A stretch of 64,000 bases of DNA. It comes from an uncultured Desulfobacteraceae bacterium (GTDB lineage Bacteria; Desulfobacterota; Desulfobacteria; Desulfobacterales; UBA2174). Made by a program: the position numbers and the translations under genes. The notes below the pieces were generated by a model. The model was not told the origin of the DNA. It did not search any database and saw nothing but the letters and a program-made list of their open reading frames with translations. Positions within the stretch are counted from its first letter, which is position 1, and each line of letters begins with the position of its first letter. The stretch covers positions 3,551 to 67,550 of the forward strand of contig CALJLV010000041.1 of assembly GCA_937982505.1 (NCBI GenBank), in the 5' to 3' direction. Shown here piece after piece: positions 51,950 to 59,954 of the stretch.

Positions 51950-53092
51950 ATGGAAATCCTCACCTATACCCCCGAACAGGAAGACTTCCGGTCGCGCCTG
52001 CGCGCCTTTTGCGAGGCCCAGATCACCCCCTTTGCCGACCGCTGGGAGGCCGACCACGAGGTGCCCCGGGACATCTGGCGCCGCATGGGCCGGGCCGGTT
52101 TTCTCTGCCCCTGCGTGGAAACCCGCTACGGCGGCCTGGGCGGCGACTTTCGCCATGCCCTGATCGTCAGCCAGGAGCTGGCCGCCACCGGACAGACCGG
52201 CCTGGCCGCCTCGCTGCACAGCGACGTGGTGGTGCCCTACATCGACAGCTTCGCCAGCGACGCCCAGAAGCGCCGTCTGCTGCCCGGCTGCGTCAGCGGG
52301 GAAATCGTCACCGCCGTGGCCATGACCGAACCGGGGGCCGGCAGCGACCTGGCTGCCATGACCACCACGGCCGTGGTCGACGGCGATGCGATCGTGCTCA
52401 ACGGCACCAAGACCTTCATCTCCAACGGGGTCAGCTGCGATCTGGTGGTCCTGGCGGCCCGGGAACCGGACGTGGCCGATCCTCATCAGGCCATCTCGCT
52501 CTTTCTGGTGGAAGCGGACCGGCCCGGCTTCAAGAAGGGAAGCCGCCTGGACAAGATGGGCTGGCACAGCCAGGACACGGCCGAGCTCTACTTCACCGAT
52601 TGCCGCATCCCCCGGGAAAGCCGCCTCGGCGAAAAAGGGGCTGGATTTCTCATGCTCATGAGCAAGCTCCAGCAGGAGCGCCTGGTCTGCGCCATCGGCG
52701 GCATCGTTGCCGCCGAACGGATCCTGGCCTGGACCACCGACCACTGCCGAAACACCCGGGTGGACGGGCGGCCCCTGGCCAAGGGGCAGACAGTGCAGTT
52801 CGCCCTGGTGGAAATGGCCGCCGAGATCAAAATCGGGCGCACTTTCGTCGAAACCCTGGTGGCCGACCACATCGCCGGAACCCAGATCGTGGTGGAGACC
52901 TCCATGGCCAAATTCTGGACCACGGACCTGGCCAACCGGACGGCCAACCGCTGCCTGGAGCTCATCGGCCCGGCGGGGAACCTCGAACGCACCCCCATCG
53001 TGCGGGCCCTGCGCGACGCGCGCATCATGGCCATCTTTGCCGGCACCAACGAAATCATGAAGCAGATCGCGGCCAAATTTATGGGATTTTGA
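51950..53092 (+). CDS. Acyl-CoA dehydrogenase, long-chain/isovaleryl type
   Basis: 380 residues. FLCPCVETRYGGLGGDF, VTAVAMTEPGAGSDLAAMTTTA, NGTKTFISNG, TNEIMKQIAAKFMGF. Catalytic Glu is predicted at Glu243 in LQQERLV, the position used by long-chain and isovaleryl-CoA dehydrogenases, in line with FAGT rather than YEGT near the end. About 60% alike by eye to the enzyme at 56518-57663. Introduces the alpha-beta double bond; electrons presumably go to ETF. Confidence 0.93.
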   Translation: MEILTYTPEQEDFRSRLRAFCEAQITPFADRWEADHEVPRDIWRRMGRAGFLCPCVETRYGGLGGDFRHALIVSQELAATGQTGLAASLHSDVVVPYIDSFASDAQKRRLLPGCVSGEIVTAVAMTEPGAGSDLAAMTTTAVVDGDAIVLNGTKTFISNGVSCDLVVLAAREPDVADPHQAISLFLVEADRPGFKKGSRLDKMGWHSQDTAELYFTDCRIPRESRLGEKGAGFLMLMSKLQQERLVCAIGGIVAAERILAWTTDHCRNTRVDGRPLAKGQTVQFALVEMAAEIKIGRTFVETLVADHIAGTQIVVETSMAKFWTTDLANRTANRCLELIGPAGNLERTPIVRALRDARIMAIFAGTNEIMKQIAAKFMGF

Positions 53093-53152
53093 GAAACTTG
53101 AAATTTGAAACGGGCGCCATTGGGTCCCTTCGGTCCTTTTTGTCCTTTTCCT
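53093..53152. repeat. Spacer with GAAATTTGAAA then GGTCCTTTTTGTCC repeats
   Basis: Same two-part layout as 16905-16980. Begins at the stop codon of the dehydrogenase. Lies upstream of the AMACR-like gene. Confidence 0.6.
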
Positions 53153-53170
53153 GAAACAGGAACCCGCATC

Positions 53171-54319
53171 ATGCAAAACCAAGGCTCACTAAAAGGCATC
53201 ACCGTCCTCGACCTCTCGCGGCTCCTGCCCGGCCCCTACGCCTCGATGATCCTGGCCGACCACGGCGCCCGGGTCATCGCGGTGGAAGACAAGCGCTTTC
53301 TGGCCGACGGGCTGTTCATGACCACGGTCAACCGCAACAAGGAGCACGTCTCGCTCAACCTCAAGACCGATGCCGGCCGCGAGATCTTCTTCAAGCTGGC
53401 GGCCCGCAGCGACGTGGTGATGGAGGGCTTCCGGCCCGGCGTGGTGGACCGCCTGGGGGTGGGCTACGAGGCGGTGCGCCAGGTGCGCCCGGACGTCATC
53501 TACTGCGCCATCACCGGCTACGGCCAGGACGGTCCGGCCCGGGACCGGGCGGGCCACGACGTCAACTATCTGTCTCAGGCCGGGGTGCTCGGACTGATCG
53601 GCGAACCGGACCGGCCGCCCTCGATTCCCGGGATCCAGATCGCCGACATGGTGGGCGGGAGCATGAACGCGGTGATCGGGATCCTGCTGGCCCTGCACCA
53701 TCGCCAGCGCACCGGCCAGGGCCAGTACATCGACATCTCCATGACCGACGGCAGCCTCGCCTTGCTGCCCCTGGCCCAGTTTTTCCGCGAGCTGACAGGC
53801 CAAGCGCCCCGCCGCGGCGACATGCTGCTGTCGCACCGCTATGCCTGCTACAACACTTACGAAACCGCCGACGGGCGCCACCTGTCCATCGGGGCGGTGG
53901 AAAACCGCTTCTGGAAAAACCTGTGCGCCCATTTCCAGGTCTCCGAATTCGCCCCCCTGCAGTACGACGACGGCCGGCGTGCAGAGATCATCACCTTTTT
54001 CCGCAGGCTGTTCAAAACCAAGACGCTGGACCAGTGGACGGAGGAGCTCTCCCCATTGGACGTATGCTTCGGGCGGATCCAGGCGTTCGACGAAGTCTTC
54101 CATGACCCGCTGTTCATCGCGCGCCAGATGGTGGTCGATCTGCCATGCGCCGACGGGAAATCGGGCAAGGCCCTGGGCGTGCCGGTGAAGCTGAGCGCCT
54201 CGCCCGGAACGGTGCGCACGGCGGCCGTGGCCTTCGGGGCCAGCACCCGCAGCGTGCTGGCCGAGTTGGGATACAGCCAAACAGACATCAATCGTATGGC
54301 GGCCGAAGGGGTCGTCTGA
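53171..54319 (+). CDS. Alpha-methylacyl-CoA racemase-like CaiB/BaiF family protein
   Basis: 382 residues. LDLSRLLPGPYASMILADHGARVIAVED, then RAGHDVNYLSQAGVLGLIG and IQIADMVGGSMNAVIGILLAL. His129 and Asp159 line up with the His126/Asp156 acid-base pair of mycobacterial AMACR, in nearly the same positions. CoA-transferases of the same fold use a covalent Asp and lack the GHDINYL-type block, so racemase is the better call. It would interconvert (2R)- and (2S)-methylacyl-CoA before dehydrogenation. Start ATG 53171. Confidence 0.85.
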   Translation: MQNQGSLKGITVLDLSRLLPGPYASMILADHGARVIAVEDKRFLADGLFMTTVNRNKEHVSLNLKTDAGREIFFKLAARSDVVMEGFRPGVVDRLGVGYEAVRQVRPDVIYCAITGYGQDGPARDRAGHDVNYLSQAGVLGLIGEPDRPPSIPGIQIADMVGGSMNAVIGILLALHHRQRTGQGQYIDISMTDGSLALLPLAQFFRELTGQAPRRGDMLLSHRYACYNTYETADGRHLSIGAVENRFWKNLCAHFQVSEFAPLQYDDGRRAEIITFFRRLFKTKTLDQWTEELSPLDVCFGRIQAFDEVFHDPLFIARQMVVDLPCADGKSGKALGVPVKLSASPGTVRTAAVAFGASTRSVLAELGYSQTDINRMAAEGVV

Positions 54320-54367
54320 AATCTCAAATCTCAAATTTGAAATCTGACATTCAAGGAGGAGGGGACC
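54320..54367. repeat. AAATTTGAAATC-type spacer
   Basis: 48 bp of TCAAATCTCAAATTTGAAATCT-like sequence starting at the stop, then AAGGAGGGG for the ligase start. Confidence 0.5.
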
Positions 54368-55891
54368 ATGGATCTTGGGGGATTGGTTGCACGCAACGCA
54401 CGGATGGTGCCGGAAAAGGAAGGGGTCATCTATGCAGACAGGCGCTACACCTGGCGGCAGGTCAACGAGCGGGTCAACACCGTGGCCAACCGTCTGCTGG
54501 CCGCCGGCCTGCGAAAAGGCGACAAGGTGGCCATGTGGATGTTCAACTCGGACCTGTTCATCTTCGCCTTCTACGGCATCGTCAAGGCCGGGGGGGTGGC
54601 CGTGCCGGTCAATTTCCGCCTGGCGCCGCGCGAAGCCGAATATATCTTCGATAACTGCGACGCCGTGGCCCTGATCTTCGACGACGGCTTCGCCGACGCG
54701 GTGGCCGAGATGCGCCCCCGCCTGGACAAGATCCGGTCCTTCTATTCCGCCGGTGACGGCCGCTTCGAGAACTGCCAGGCCCTCGCCGATCTGTTCACCC
54801 AGGGGGACGCGGGAGAGCCGCCGGTGACGGTGGACGAGTTCGACGAAAGCGAGATCATCTACACCTCGGGCACCACCGGCAAGCCCAAGGGGGCCCTGTT
54901 CGTGCACCACAACCAGATGGTGGTCAGCGCCACGGTGCTCTCCCTCATCGGCCTGCGGCCCACCGACCGGATCCTGCATGCGGCGCCCATGTTCCACTCG
55001 GCCGAACTCAATCTCTACATGAACCCCACCACCTATGTGGGCGGCACCCATGTGGTGCTGCGCGAGTTTCATCCCCTGAAAGTCCTGGAACTGATCCAGA
55101 AGGAGAAGATCACCCAGTTCTTCGGCGCCCCGGTGATGTACGCCTTCATGATGGGCATGCCCAACTTCGACGCCTTCGATCTGTCCTCGGTGCGCTATTT
55201 CGGCTACGGGGCGGCCCCCATGGCGGCCGAATCGGTGCGCCAGATGATCGCCAAGTTCAAGAGCGACCAGTTCTTCTGCCTCTGCGGGCTCACCGAGGGC
55301 GGGCCGGGCGGGGTGGCCCTCTACCCGGAAGACCAGATCCGCAAGGCCGGGGCCGGCGGCAAGTACATCGTCAACATGGAAACGCGCCTGGTGGACTTCG
55401 AAGGCAGCCCCATCACCGAGCCGGGGGTGGTGGGCGAGCTGGTGATCAAGGGCGAGACCTGCATGCGCGAGTACTACAAGAACCCGGCGGCCACCGCCGA
55501 GACCATTCGCGACGGCTGGGTCCACACCGGGGACCTGGGCCAGATGGACGACGAGGGCTACATCACCCTGGTGGACCGCAGCAAGGACATGATCATCACC
55601 GGCGGGGAAAACGTCTACAGCAAGGAGGTCGAGGACGCCATCTACGAGCACCCGGCCGTGGCCGAGGCGGTGATCATCGGCGTGCCTCATCCCCAGTGGG
55701 GCGAAACCGTGATGTGCGTGGCGGCCCTGCACAAGGAAAAATCCCTGGACCTGGAAGAGCTGCGGGGGTTCCTGAAGACCCGCCTGGCCGACTACAAGAT
55801 CCCGCGCCTGCTGGAGATCGTGCCCGGACTGCCCAGAAACGTCTCGGGCAAGGTGCTCAAGTACCAGCTTCGGGATCAGTTTAAGAAATAG
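54368..55891 (+). CDS. Long/medium-chain acyl-CoA synthetase (AMP-forming)
   Basis: 507 residues. IIYTSGTTGKPKGALFVHHN (~162-181), YFGYGAAPMAAESVRQM, FCLCGLTEGGPGG, GWVHTGDLGQMDDEGYITLVDRSKDMIITGGENVYSKEVEDAIYEHPAV, and the C-terminal catalytic Lys in VSGKVLKYQLRDQF. Activates a carboxylate to its CoA ester. Strong Shine-Dalgarno (AAGGAGG). Substrate presumably the side-chain or branched acid handled by the cluster. Confidence 0.95.
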   Translation: MDLGGLVARNARMVPEKEGVIYADRRYTWRQVNERVNTVANRLLAAGLRKGDKVAMWMFNSDLFIFAFYGIVKAGGVAVPVNFRLAPREAEYIFDNCDAVALIFDDGFADAVAEMRPRLDKIRSFYSAGDGRFENCQALADLFTQGDAGEPPVTVDEFDESEIIYTSGTTGKPKGALFVHHNQMVVSATVLSLIGLRPTDRILHAAPMFHSAELNLYMNPTTYVGGTHVVLREFHPLKVLELIQKEKITQFFGAPVMYAFMMGMPNFDAFDLSSVRYFGYGAAPMAAESVRQMIAKFKSDQFFCLCGLTEGGPGGVALYPEDQIRKAGAGGKYIVNMETRLVDFEGSPITEPGVVGELVIKGETCMREYYKNPAATAETIRDGWVHTGDLGQMDDEGYITLVDRSKDMIITGGENVYSKEVEDAIYEHPAVAEAVIIGVPHPQWGETVMCVAALHKEKSLDLEELRGFLKTRLADYKIPRLLEIVPGLPRNVSGKVLKYQLRDQFKK

Positions 55892-55923
55892 GACGAATAG
55901 GACGAATAGGACGGATAGGACAT
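55888..55923. repeat. Four tandem 9-bp units ATAGGACGA giving repeated in-frame TAG stops
   Basis: The upstream stop codon TAG (55889-55891) is part of the first unit. Units are ATAGGACGA, ATAGGACGA, ATAGGACGG, ATAGGACAT. Because the period is nine, every copy supplies another in-frame TAG. Confidence 0.8.
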
Positions 55924-55987
55924 ATCGGACCTGCCCGCCAATTTTCAAGTTCCCAGATTTCACGTTTCACGCATCACCGGAGGTCTC

Positions 55988-56431
55988 ATGCCCCTGACGC
56001 CCGAACAGATGAAAGCTTTCATCGAAAAGCCTTTCGCCTTCGTCGAGCGTATCGGCCTCAAGGCCCTGATCCTGGAGCGCGGCCGGGTGCGCCTGGCCGT
56101 CCCCCTGGAACCCAACGTCAACCACATCGGCTCCATGTATGCCGGGGCCCTCTTCACCCTGGCCGAAATCCCGGGCGGGGCCCTGTATCTGACCAGCTTC
56201 GACACCGAGCGCTTCTACCCGGTGGTCAAGGAGATGACGATCCGCTTTCTCAAGCCGACCACCAGCGACGCCACGGTGGAGATCATCCTTGACGAGGCGG
56301 CCATCGGGGCCATCGAGGCCCGGGCCGCCGCCCAAGGCAGGGCCGACTATCTCCTGGAGGCCGAAATCAGGGACGACGCCGGCCAGGTGGTGGCCACCTC
56401 CCGCGGCGTCTACCAACTGCGCGCCTGGTGA
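55988..56431 (+). CDS. Hotdog-fold thioesterase (PaaI/YiiD C-terminal-like)
   Basis: 147 residues. VPLEPNVNHIGSMYAGALFTLAEIPGGALYL (active-site helix), YPVVKEMTIRFLKPTTSDATVEI and a final VVATSRGVYQLRAW. Would hydrolyse acyl-CoA esters and so release CoA or remove dead-end intermediates. ATG 55988 after GGAGG. Confidence 0.85.
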   Translation: MPLTPEQMKAFIEKPFAFVERIGLKALILERGRVRLAVPLEPNVNHIGSMYAGALFTLAEIPGGALYLTSFDTERFYPVVKEMTIRFLKPTTSDATVEIILDEAAIGAIEARAAAQGRADYLLEAEIRDDAGQVVATSRGVYQLRAW

Positions 56432-56465
56432 AGGTGAATCGCCACGGCAAACATTCATAGCGACG

Positions 56466-56490
56466 GTCGGACGGGTCGGACCCGTCCGAC
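56466..56490. repeat. Perfect 25-bp palindrome between thioesterase and dehydrogenase genes
   Basis: Arms GTCGGACGGGTC (56466-56477) and GACCCGTCCGAC (56479-56490) about one central G. Both arms consist of GGAC/GTCC units, as do neighbouring bases. GC-rich, unlike the other spacers. Confidence 0.6.
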
Positions 56491-56517
56491 TTGTCCGCCC
56501 CATACTGGACGATGACC

Positions 56518-57663
56518 ATGCAGATTCTTGCCTACACCCCCGCCCACGAGGACTTTCGCCGCCGCCTGCGTGCTTTTCTGGAGGCCGAGGTCGCGCCCCA
56601 CGTCGATCACTGGGAGGCCGAGACCCACATCGTGCCCCGGCGAATCTGGGAAACGATGGGGGACCAGGGGTTCCTGTGCACGTCCGTGCCCCCGGCCTAC
56701 GGCGGACCAGGGCTCGATTTTCTCTACTCGGTGATCGTCATCGAGGAGATCAGCCGCACCAATCACAACGGCCTGGCCGCCCCCCTGCACAGCGACATCG
56801 TGGTGCCCTACATCGTCGCTTTCGGCAACGAGGCGCAGAAACAACGCCTTCTGCCCGACTGCGTGAGCGGGCGGACCATCACCGCCGTGGCCATGACCGA
56901 ACCCGGGGCCGGCAGCGACCTGGCCGCCATGACCACTACAGCCGTCGAGGACGGTGACGAGATCGTCCTCGACGGGGCCAAGACCTTCATCACCAACGGG
57001 ATCAACGCCGATCTGATCGTCCTGGCGGCCAAGGACCCCGGCGTGGAAAACCCCCACCAGGCCATCTCCCTGTACCTGGTGCCGGCCGACACTCCCGGCT
57101 TTTCCCGGGGCCGCCACCTGGAGAAGATGGGCTACCACAGCCAGGATACGGCCGAACTCTTCTTTTCCGCATGCCGCATCCCGGCCGCCAACCGTCTCGG
57201 TGAAAAGGGGACGGGCTTTGTGATGCTCATGGACAAACTCCAGCAGGAGCGGCTGGTGGTGGCGGTGATGGCCCAGGCCGGAGCCGAGTTCCTTCTCCAA
57301 TGGACCACGGATTACCTCAAGCGGACCCGGGTTGACGAGCGCCCACGGAGCAGGTCCCAGGACGTGCAGTTCGCCCTGGTGGAGATGGCCGCCGAGGTGC
57401 GCCTGGGGCGCACCTTTCTCGACACCCTCATCGTCGACCACATGGCCGGCCGGAACGTGGTGGTGGAAACCTCCATGGCCAAGTACTGGATCAGCGCCAT
57501 GGCCCATCGCGCCGCGGCCCGCTGCCTGGATCTGTGCGGTCCGGAAGCCGGCCTGGAACGCTGCCCGGCGGCGCGTACCTTTCGCGATACGCGGGTCATG
57601 TCGATCTTTGCCGGCACCAACGAAATCATGAAGCAGATCGCCGGCAAATTCATGGGGTTTTAG
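56518..57663 (+). CDS. Acyl-CoA dehydrogenase, long-chain/isovaleryl type (second copy)
   Basis: 381 residues, paralogue of 51950-53092 with the same ends (MQILAYTPAHEDFRRRL and TNEIMKQIAGKFMGF). AMTEPGAGSDLAAMTTTA, DGAKTFITNG, predicted catalytic Glu244 in LQQERLV. ATG 56518 matches the paralogue start; 56512 is possible. Two such enzymes in one cluster suggest sequential dehydrogenations on different chain positions, or a heteromer. Confidence 0.93.
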   Translation: MQILAYTPAHEDFRRRLRAFLEAEVAPHVDHWEAETHIVPRRIWETMGDQGFLCTSVPPAYGGPGLDFLYSVIVIEEISRTNHNGLAAPLHSDIVVPYIVAFGNEAQKQRLLPDCVSGRTITAVAMTEPGAGSDLAAMTTTAVEDGDEIVLDGAKTFITNGINADLIVLAAKDPGVENPHQAISLYLVPADTPGFSRGRHLEKMGYHSQDTAELFFSACRIPAANRLGEKGTGFVMLMDKLQQERLVVAVMAQAGAEFLLQWTTDYLKRTRVDERPRSRSQDVQFALVEMAAEVRLGRTFLDTLIVDHMAGRNVVVETSMAKYWISAMAHRAAARCLDLCGPEAGLERCPAARTFRDTRVMSIFAGTNEIMKQIAGKFMGF

Positions 57664-57849
57664 AAAACTGGAAATAGGAAAATCGAAATTGGAAACTGGG
57701 ATTGGCGATGAATCGACGGCGGCATGACGCTTTCCGGCCGACTGTTTGATCCGTCTGATCGGTCGGATCGACACCCAAATTTCAAATTTCCATTTTCCAA
57801 TTTCATCTTTACCGCAACGCGCCCCGGCGCAATCAGCAGGCAGGCACCT
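57664..57849. repeat. 186-bp spacer bounded by AT-rich imperfect inverted repeats
   Basis: The left part (about 57664-57702) is built of GGAAAxTxGGAAA units; the right part (about 57777-57811) is close to its reverse complement (AAATTTCCATTTTCCAATTTC). The centre has GATCNGTCNGATC-like units. It resembles a miniature inverted-repeat structure. No gene. Confidence 0.5.
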
Positions 57850-59106
57850 ATGACGAAAACCGCAGCGCACCGCCCCAAGGCCCCCCTGGAGGGGATCCGC
57901 GTGGTGGAATACGGCGTCTTTCACGCCGGCCCGGGGGCCGGCGCCATCCTGGGGGACCTGGGGGCCGAAGTGATCAAGATCGAATCCGCCGAAGGCGACC
58001 CGGAACGTTACTGGACCAACGTGGGCGGGATGGACATCGGCGTTCCGGCCACGGGCGAAAGCATCATGTTCGAGGTCTCCAACCGCAACAAGCGCGGCCT
58101 GTGCCTCGACATCAAGACCGCGGCCGGCAGGGAGGTGCTCCACCGCCTGGTAGGTGCGGCGGACGTCTTCCTGACCAACCTGCGACCGCCCACCAAGGCC
58201 GCGCTGGGAATTGATTTTGAAACGCTCAAAGCCGTCAATCCGTCCCTGATCCACGCCAGTGTGTCCGGCTACGGACCGGCCGGCCCCATGGCCGCCATCG
58301 GGGCCTTCGACCCCATGGGCCAGGCGGCCTCGGGAATGATGTTTCTCCACGACCCCCACAATCCCTCCCTGATCCACCTGGCGGTGCTGGACCAGGCCAC
58401 GGCCATCGCCGCCAGCCACGCCATCGTGACGGCCCTGTTCGTGCGCGAGCGCCACGGCGGGGCCCAGGCGGTGCATGCCTCGCTTTACGGCACCGGATTA
58501 TGGCTGCTCTACGCCAACCTGGTCTGCACCAGTGTACTGGGGCGGGACCCGGGAATGGCCTGGATCCGCTTCGACAATTCGCCGCTGCGCAACAACTTTT
58601 GCTGCCGCGACGGCAGGTGGGTCATCGGGGTACACCACCCTGAGGAAAAGTACTGGGAGCCCTTCTGCCGGGCCACGGGGCAGGACCACCTGCTGGCCGA
58701 TCCGCGCTTTGCCGCCCCGGCCGGCCGCCGCGCCAACGTGGCCGAGCTGGTGCGGATCTTCGATGCGGTCATGGCCACCCGGGACCGGGATGAATGGATG
58801 CGGACCTTCATGGCCCACGGACTGATGTTCAGCCCCGTGCAGCGGCTCGATGAGGTGCTGGCCGATCCCCAGGCCCTGGAGAACGGCTACCTGGTCCAGT
58901 GCCACCACCCGGTTCACGGCCCGATCCAGATCCCCGGCTATCCTCTGCACTTTGACGGCATGACGGCCGGCAGCCGCCGCCCGGCCCCGGCCATCGGCCA
59001 GGATACGGACGCCATCCTGGCCGAGCTGGGCTATTCCGCCGCCGAGATCCACCGCCTGGCGGCCGAGGGCGTCACCCGCCGCTCAAGGAGCGATCATGAC
59101 GGATGA
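57850..59106 (+). CDS. CaiB/BaiF family CoA-transferase
   Basis: 418 residues. VVEYGVFHAGPGAGAILGDLGAEVIKIES, FEVSNRNKRGLCLDIKTAAGREVLHRL, then GAFDPMGQAASGMMF with Asp154 at the position of the covalent catalytic Asp of family III CoA-transferases. Thus a transferase rather than a racemase. Probably moves CoA between the substrate acid and a donor. A longer in-frame start at 57724 would run through spacer DNA and is rejected. It overlaps the next gene by 11 bp. Confidence 0.88.
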   Translation: MTKTAAHRPKAPLEGIRVVEYGVFHAGPGAGAILGDLGAEVIKIESAEGDPERYWTNVGGMDIGVPATGESIMFEVSNRNKRGLCLDIKTAAGREVLHRLVGAADVFLTNLRPPTKAALGIDFETLKAVNPSLIHASVSGYGPAGPMAAIGAFDPMGQAASGMMFLHDPHNPSLIHLAVLDQATAIAASHAIVTALFVRERHGGAQAVHASLYGTGLWLLYANLVCTSVLGRDPGMAWIRFDNSPLRNNFCCRDGRWVIGVHHPEEKYWEPFCRATGQDHLLADPRFAAPAGRRANVAELVRIFDAVMATRDRDEWMRTFMAHGLMFSPVQRLDEVLADPQALENGYLVQCHHPVHGPIQIPGYPLHFDGMTAGSRRPAPAIGQDTDAILAELGYSAAEIHRLAAEGVTRRSRSDHDG

Positions 59107-59866
59107 CAGTTTCCGGGTGGAACGCATCGGTGCCGTGGCCCGCTGCAGCATGAACCACCCGCAGACCATGAACGCCCTCAACCTCGAAACCGGGGCGCCC
59201 ATGGCCGAGGCGATTCACCGCCTGGTGGCCGACGCATCCGTTTCGGTCATCATCCTGAGGGCCGAGGGGGACAACTTCTGCACCGGATCGGATCTGGCCC
59301 TGCTGGGAGACAATCTGGATCCCGGCCAACTGCGCGGCCTGATGAACCGGGCCAACGCCATGCTCCTGGATCTGTACCAGGGGCCCAAGATCGTGATTGC
59401 CGAAGTCGACGGATTCGCCCTGGGCGGGGGACTCGGCCTGGCGCTGGCCTCCGATCTGACCCTGGCCACCGAGCGGGCCAGGTTCTGCTGCGGCTTCATC
59501 CGCATCGGCGCCGTGCCCGACCTCGGAGTGAGCTACTTCCTGCCGGAACGGGTCGGCCTGCTCGCGGCCAAGGAGATCGCCCTCACCGGCGACATCCTTG
59601 AGGCCCCCCGGGCCCTGGCCATGGGGTTGATCAATCGGGTGGTGCCCCACGAGGAAATTGCCGCGGAAGTGCTCGGGCTGGCCCGGCGCATCGCCAAAGC
59701 GCCGGCCGAGGCCCTGGCCTGGACCAAGCGCAATCTCAACCGGGGAGTCCGGGTGGACCTGATCACGGCGCTGGACATCGAGGCCCACGTCCAGCCGCTC
59801 ATGCTGATGACCCAGGCCCACAAGGAGGCCATCCGGAAACTGCTGTCCAGGATTGCCGGCGCTTAA
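59096..59866 (+). CDS. Enoyl-CoA hydratase/isomerase family protein (isomerase-like active site)
   Basis: 256 residues. Crotonase fold: MNHPQTMNALN, RAEGDNFCTGSDLALLGD, VDGFALGGGLGLALASDLTLATERARFCCGFIRIGAVPDLGVSYFLPERVG. The first hydratase Glu (as in GGGCEL) is not conserved (GGGLGL), and the second position is Asp (VPDLG), as in PaaG and other Delta3-Delta2 enoyl-CoA isomerases. So double-bond isomerase is more likely than hydratase. Confidence 0.85.
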   Translation: MTDDSFRVERIGAVARCSMNHPQTMNALNLETGAPMAEAIHRLVADASVSVIILRAEGDNFCTGSDLALLGDNLDPGQLRGLMNRANAMLLDLYQGPKIVIAEVDGFALGGGLGLALASDLTLATERARFCCGFIRIGAVPDLGVSYFLPERVGLLAAKEIALTGDILEAPRALAMGLINRVVPHEEIAAEVLGLARRIAKAPAEALAWTKRNLNRGVRVDLITALDIEAHVQPLMLMTQAHKEAIRKLLSRIAGA

Positions 59867-59954
59867 CGGTCTTTGCGCCTTTGGGGTTCAGCGGCTTTTT
59901 TCGAAGCGGTGGCGGTGAATCGAGATCGGAACCCGAAGAGAAAAGGAAACGGAG

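Noticed and set aside
57724..57849. Upstream extension of the CoA-transferase (42 extra residues)
   Set aside because: Would translate spacer repeats; similarity begins after ATG 57850.
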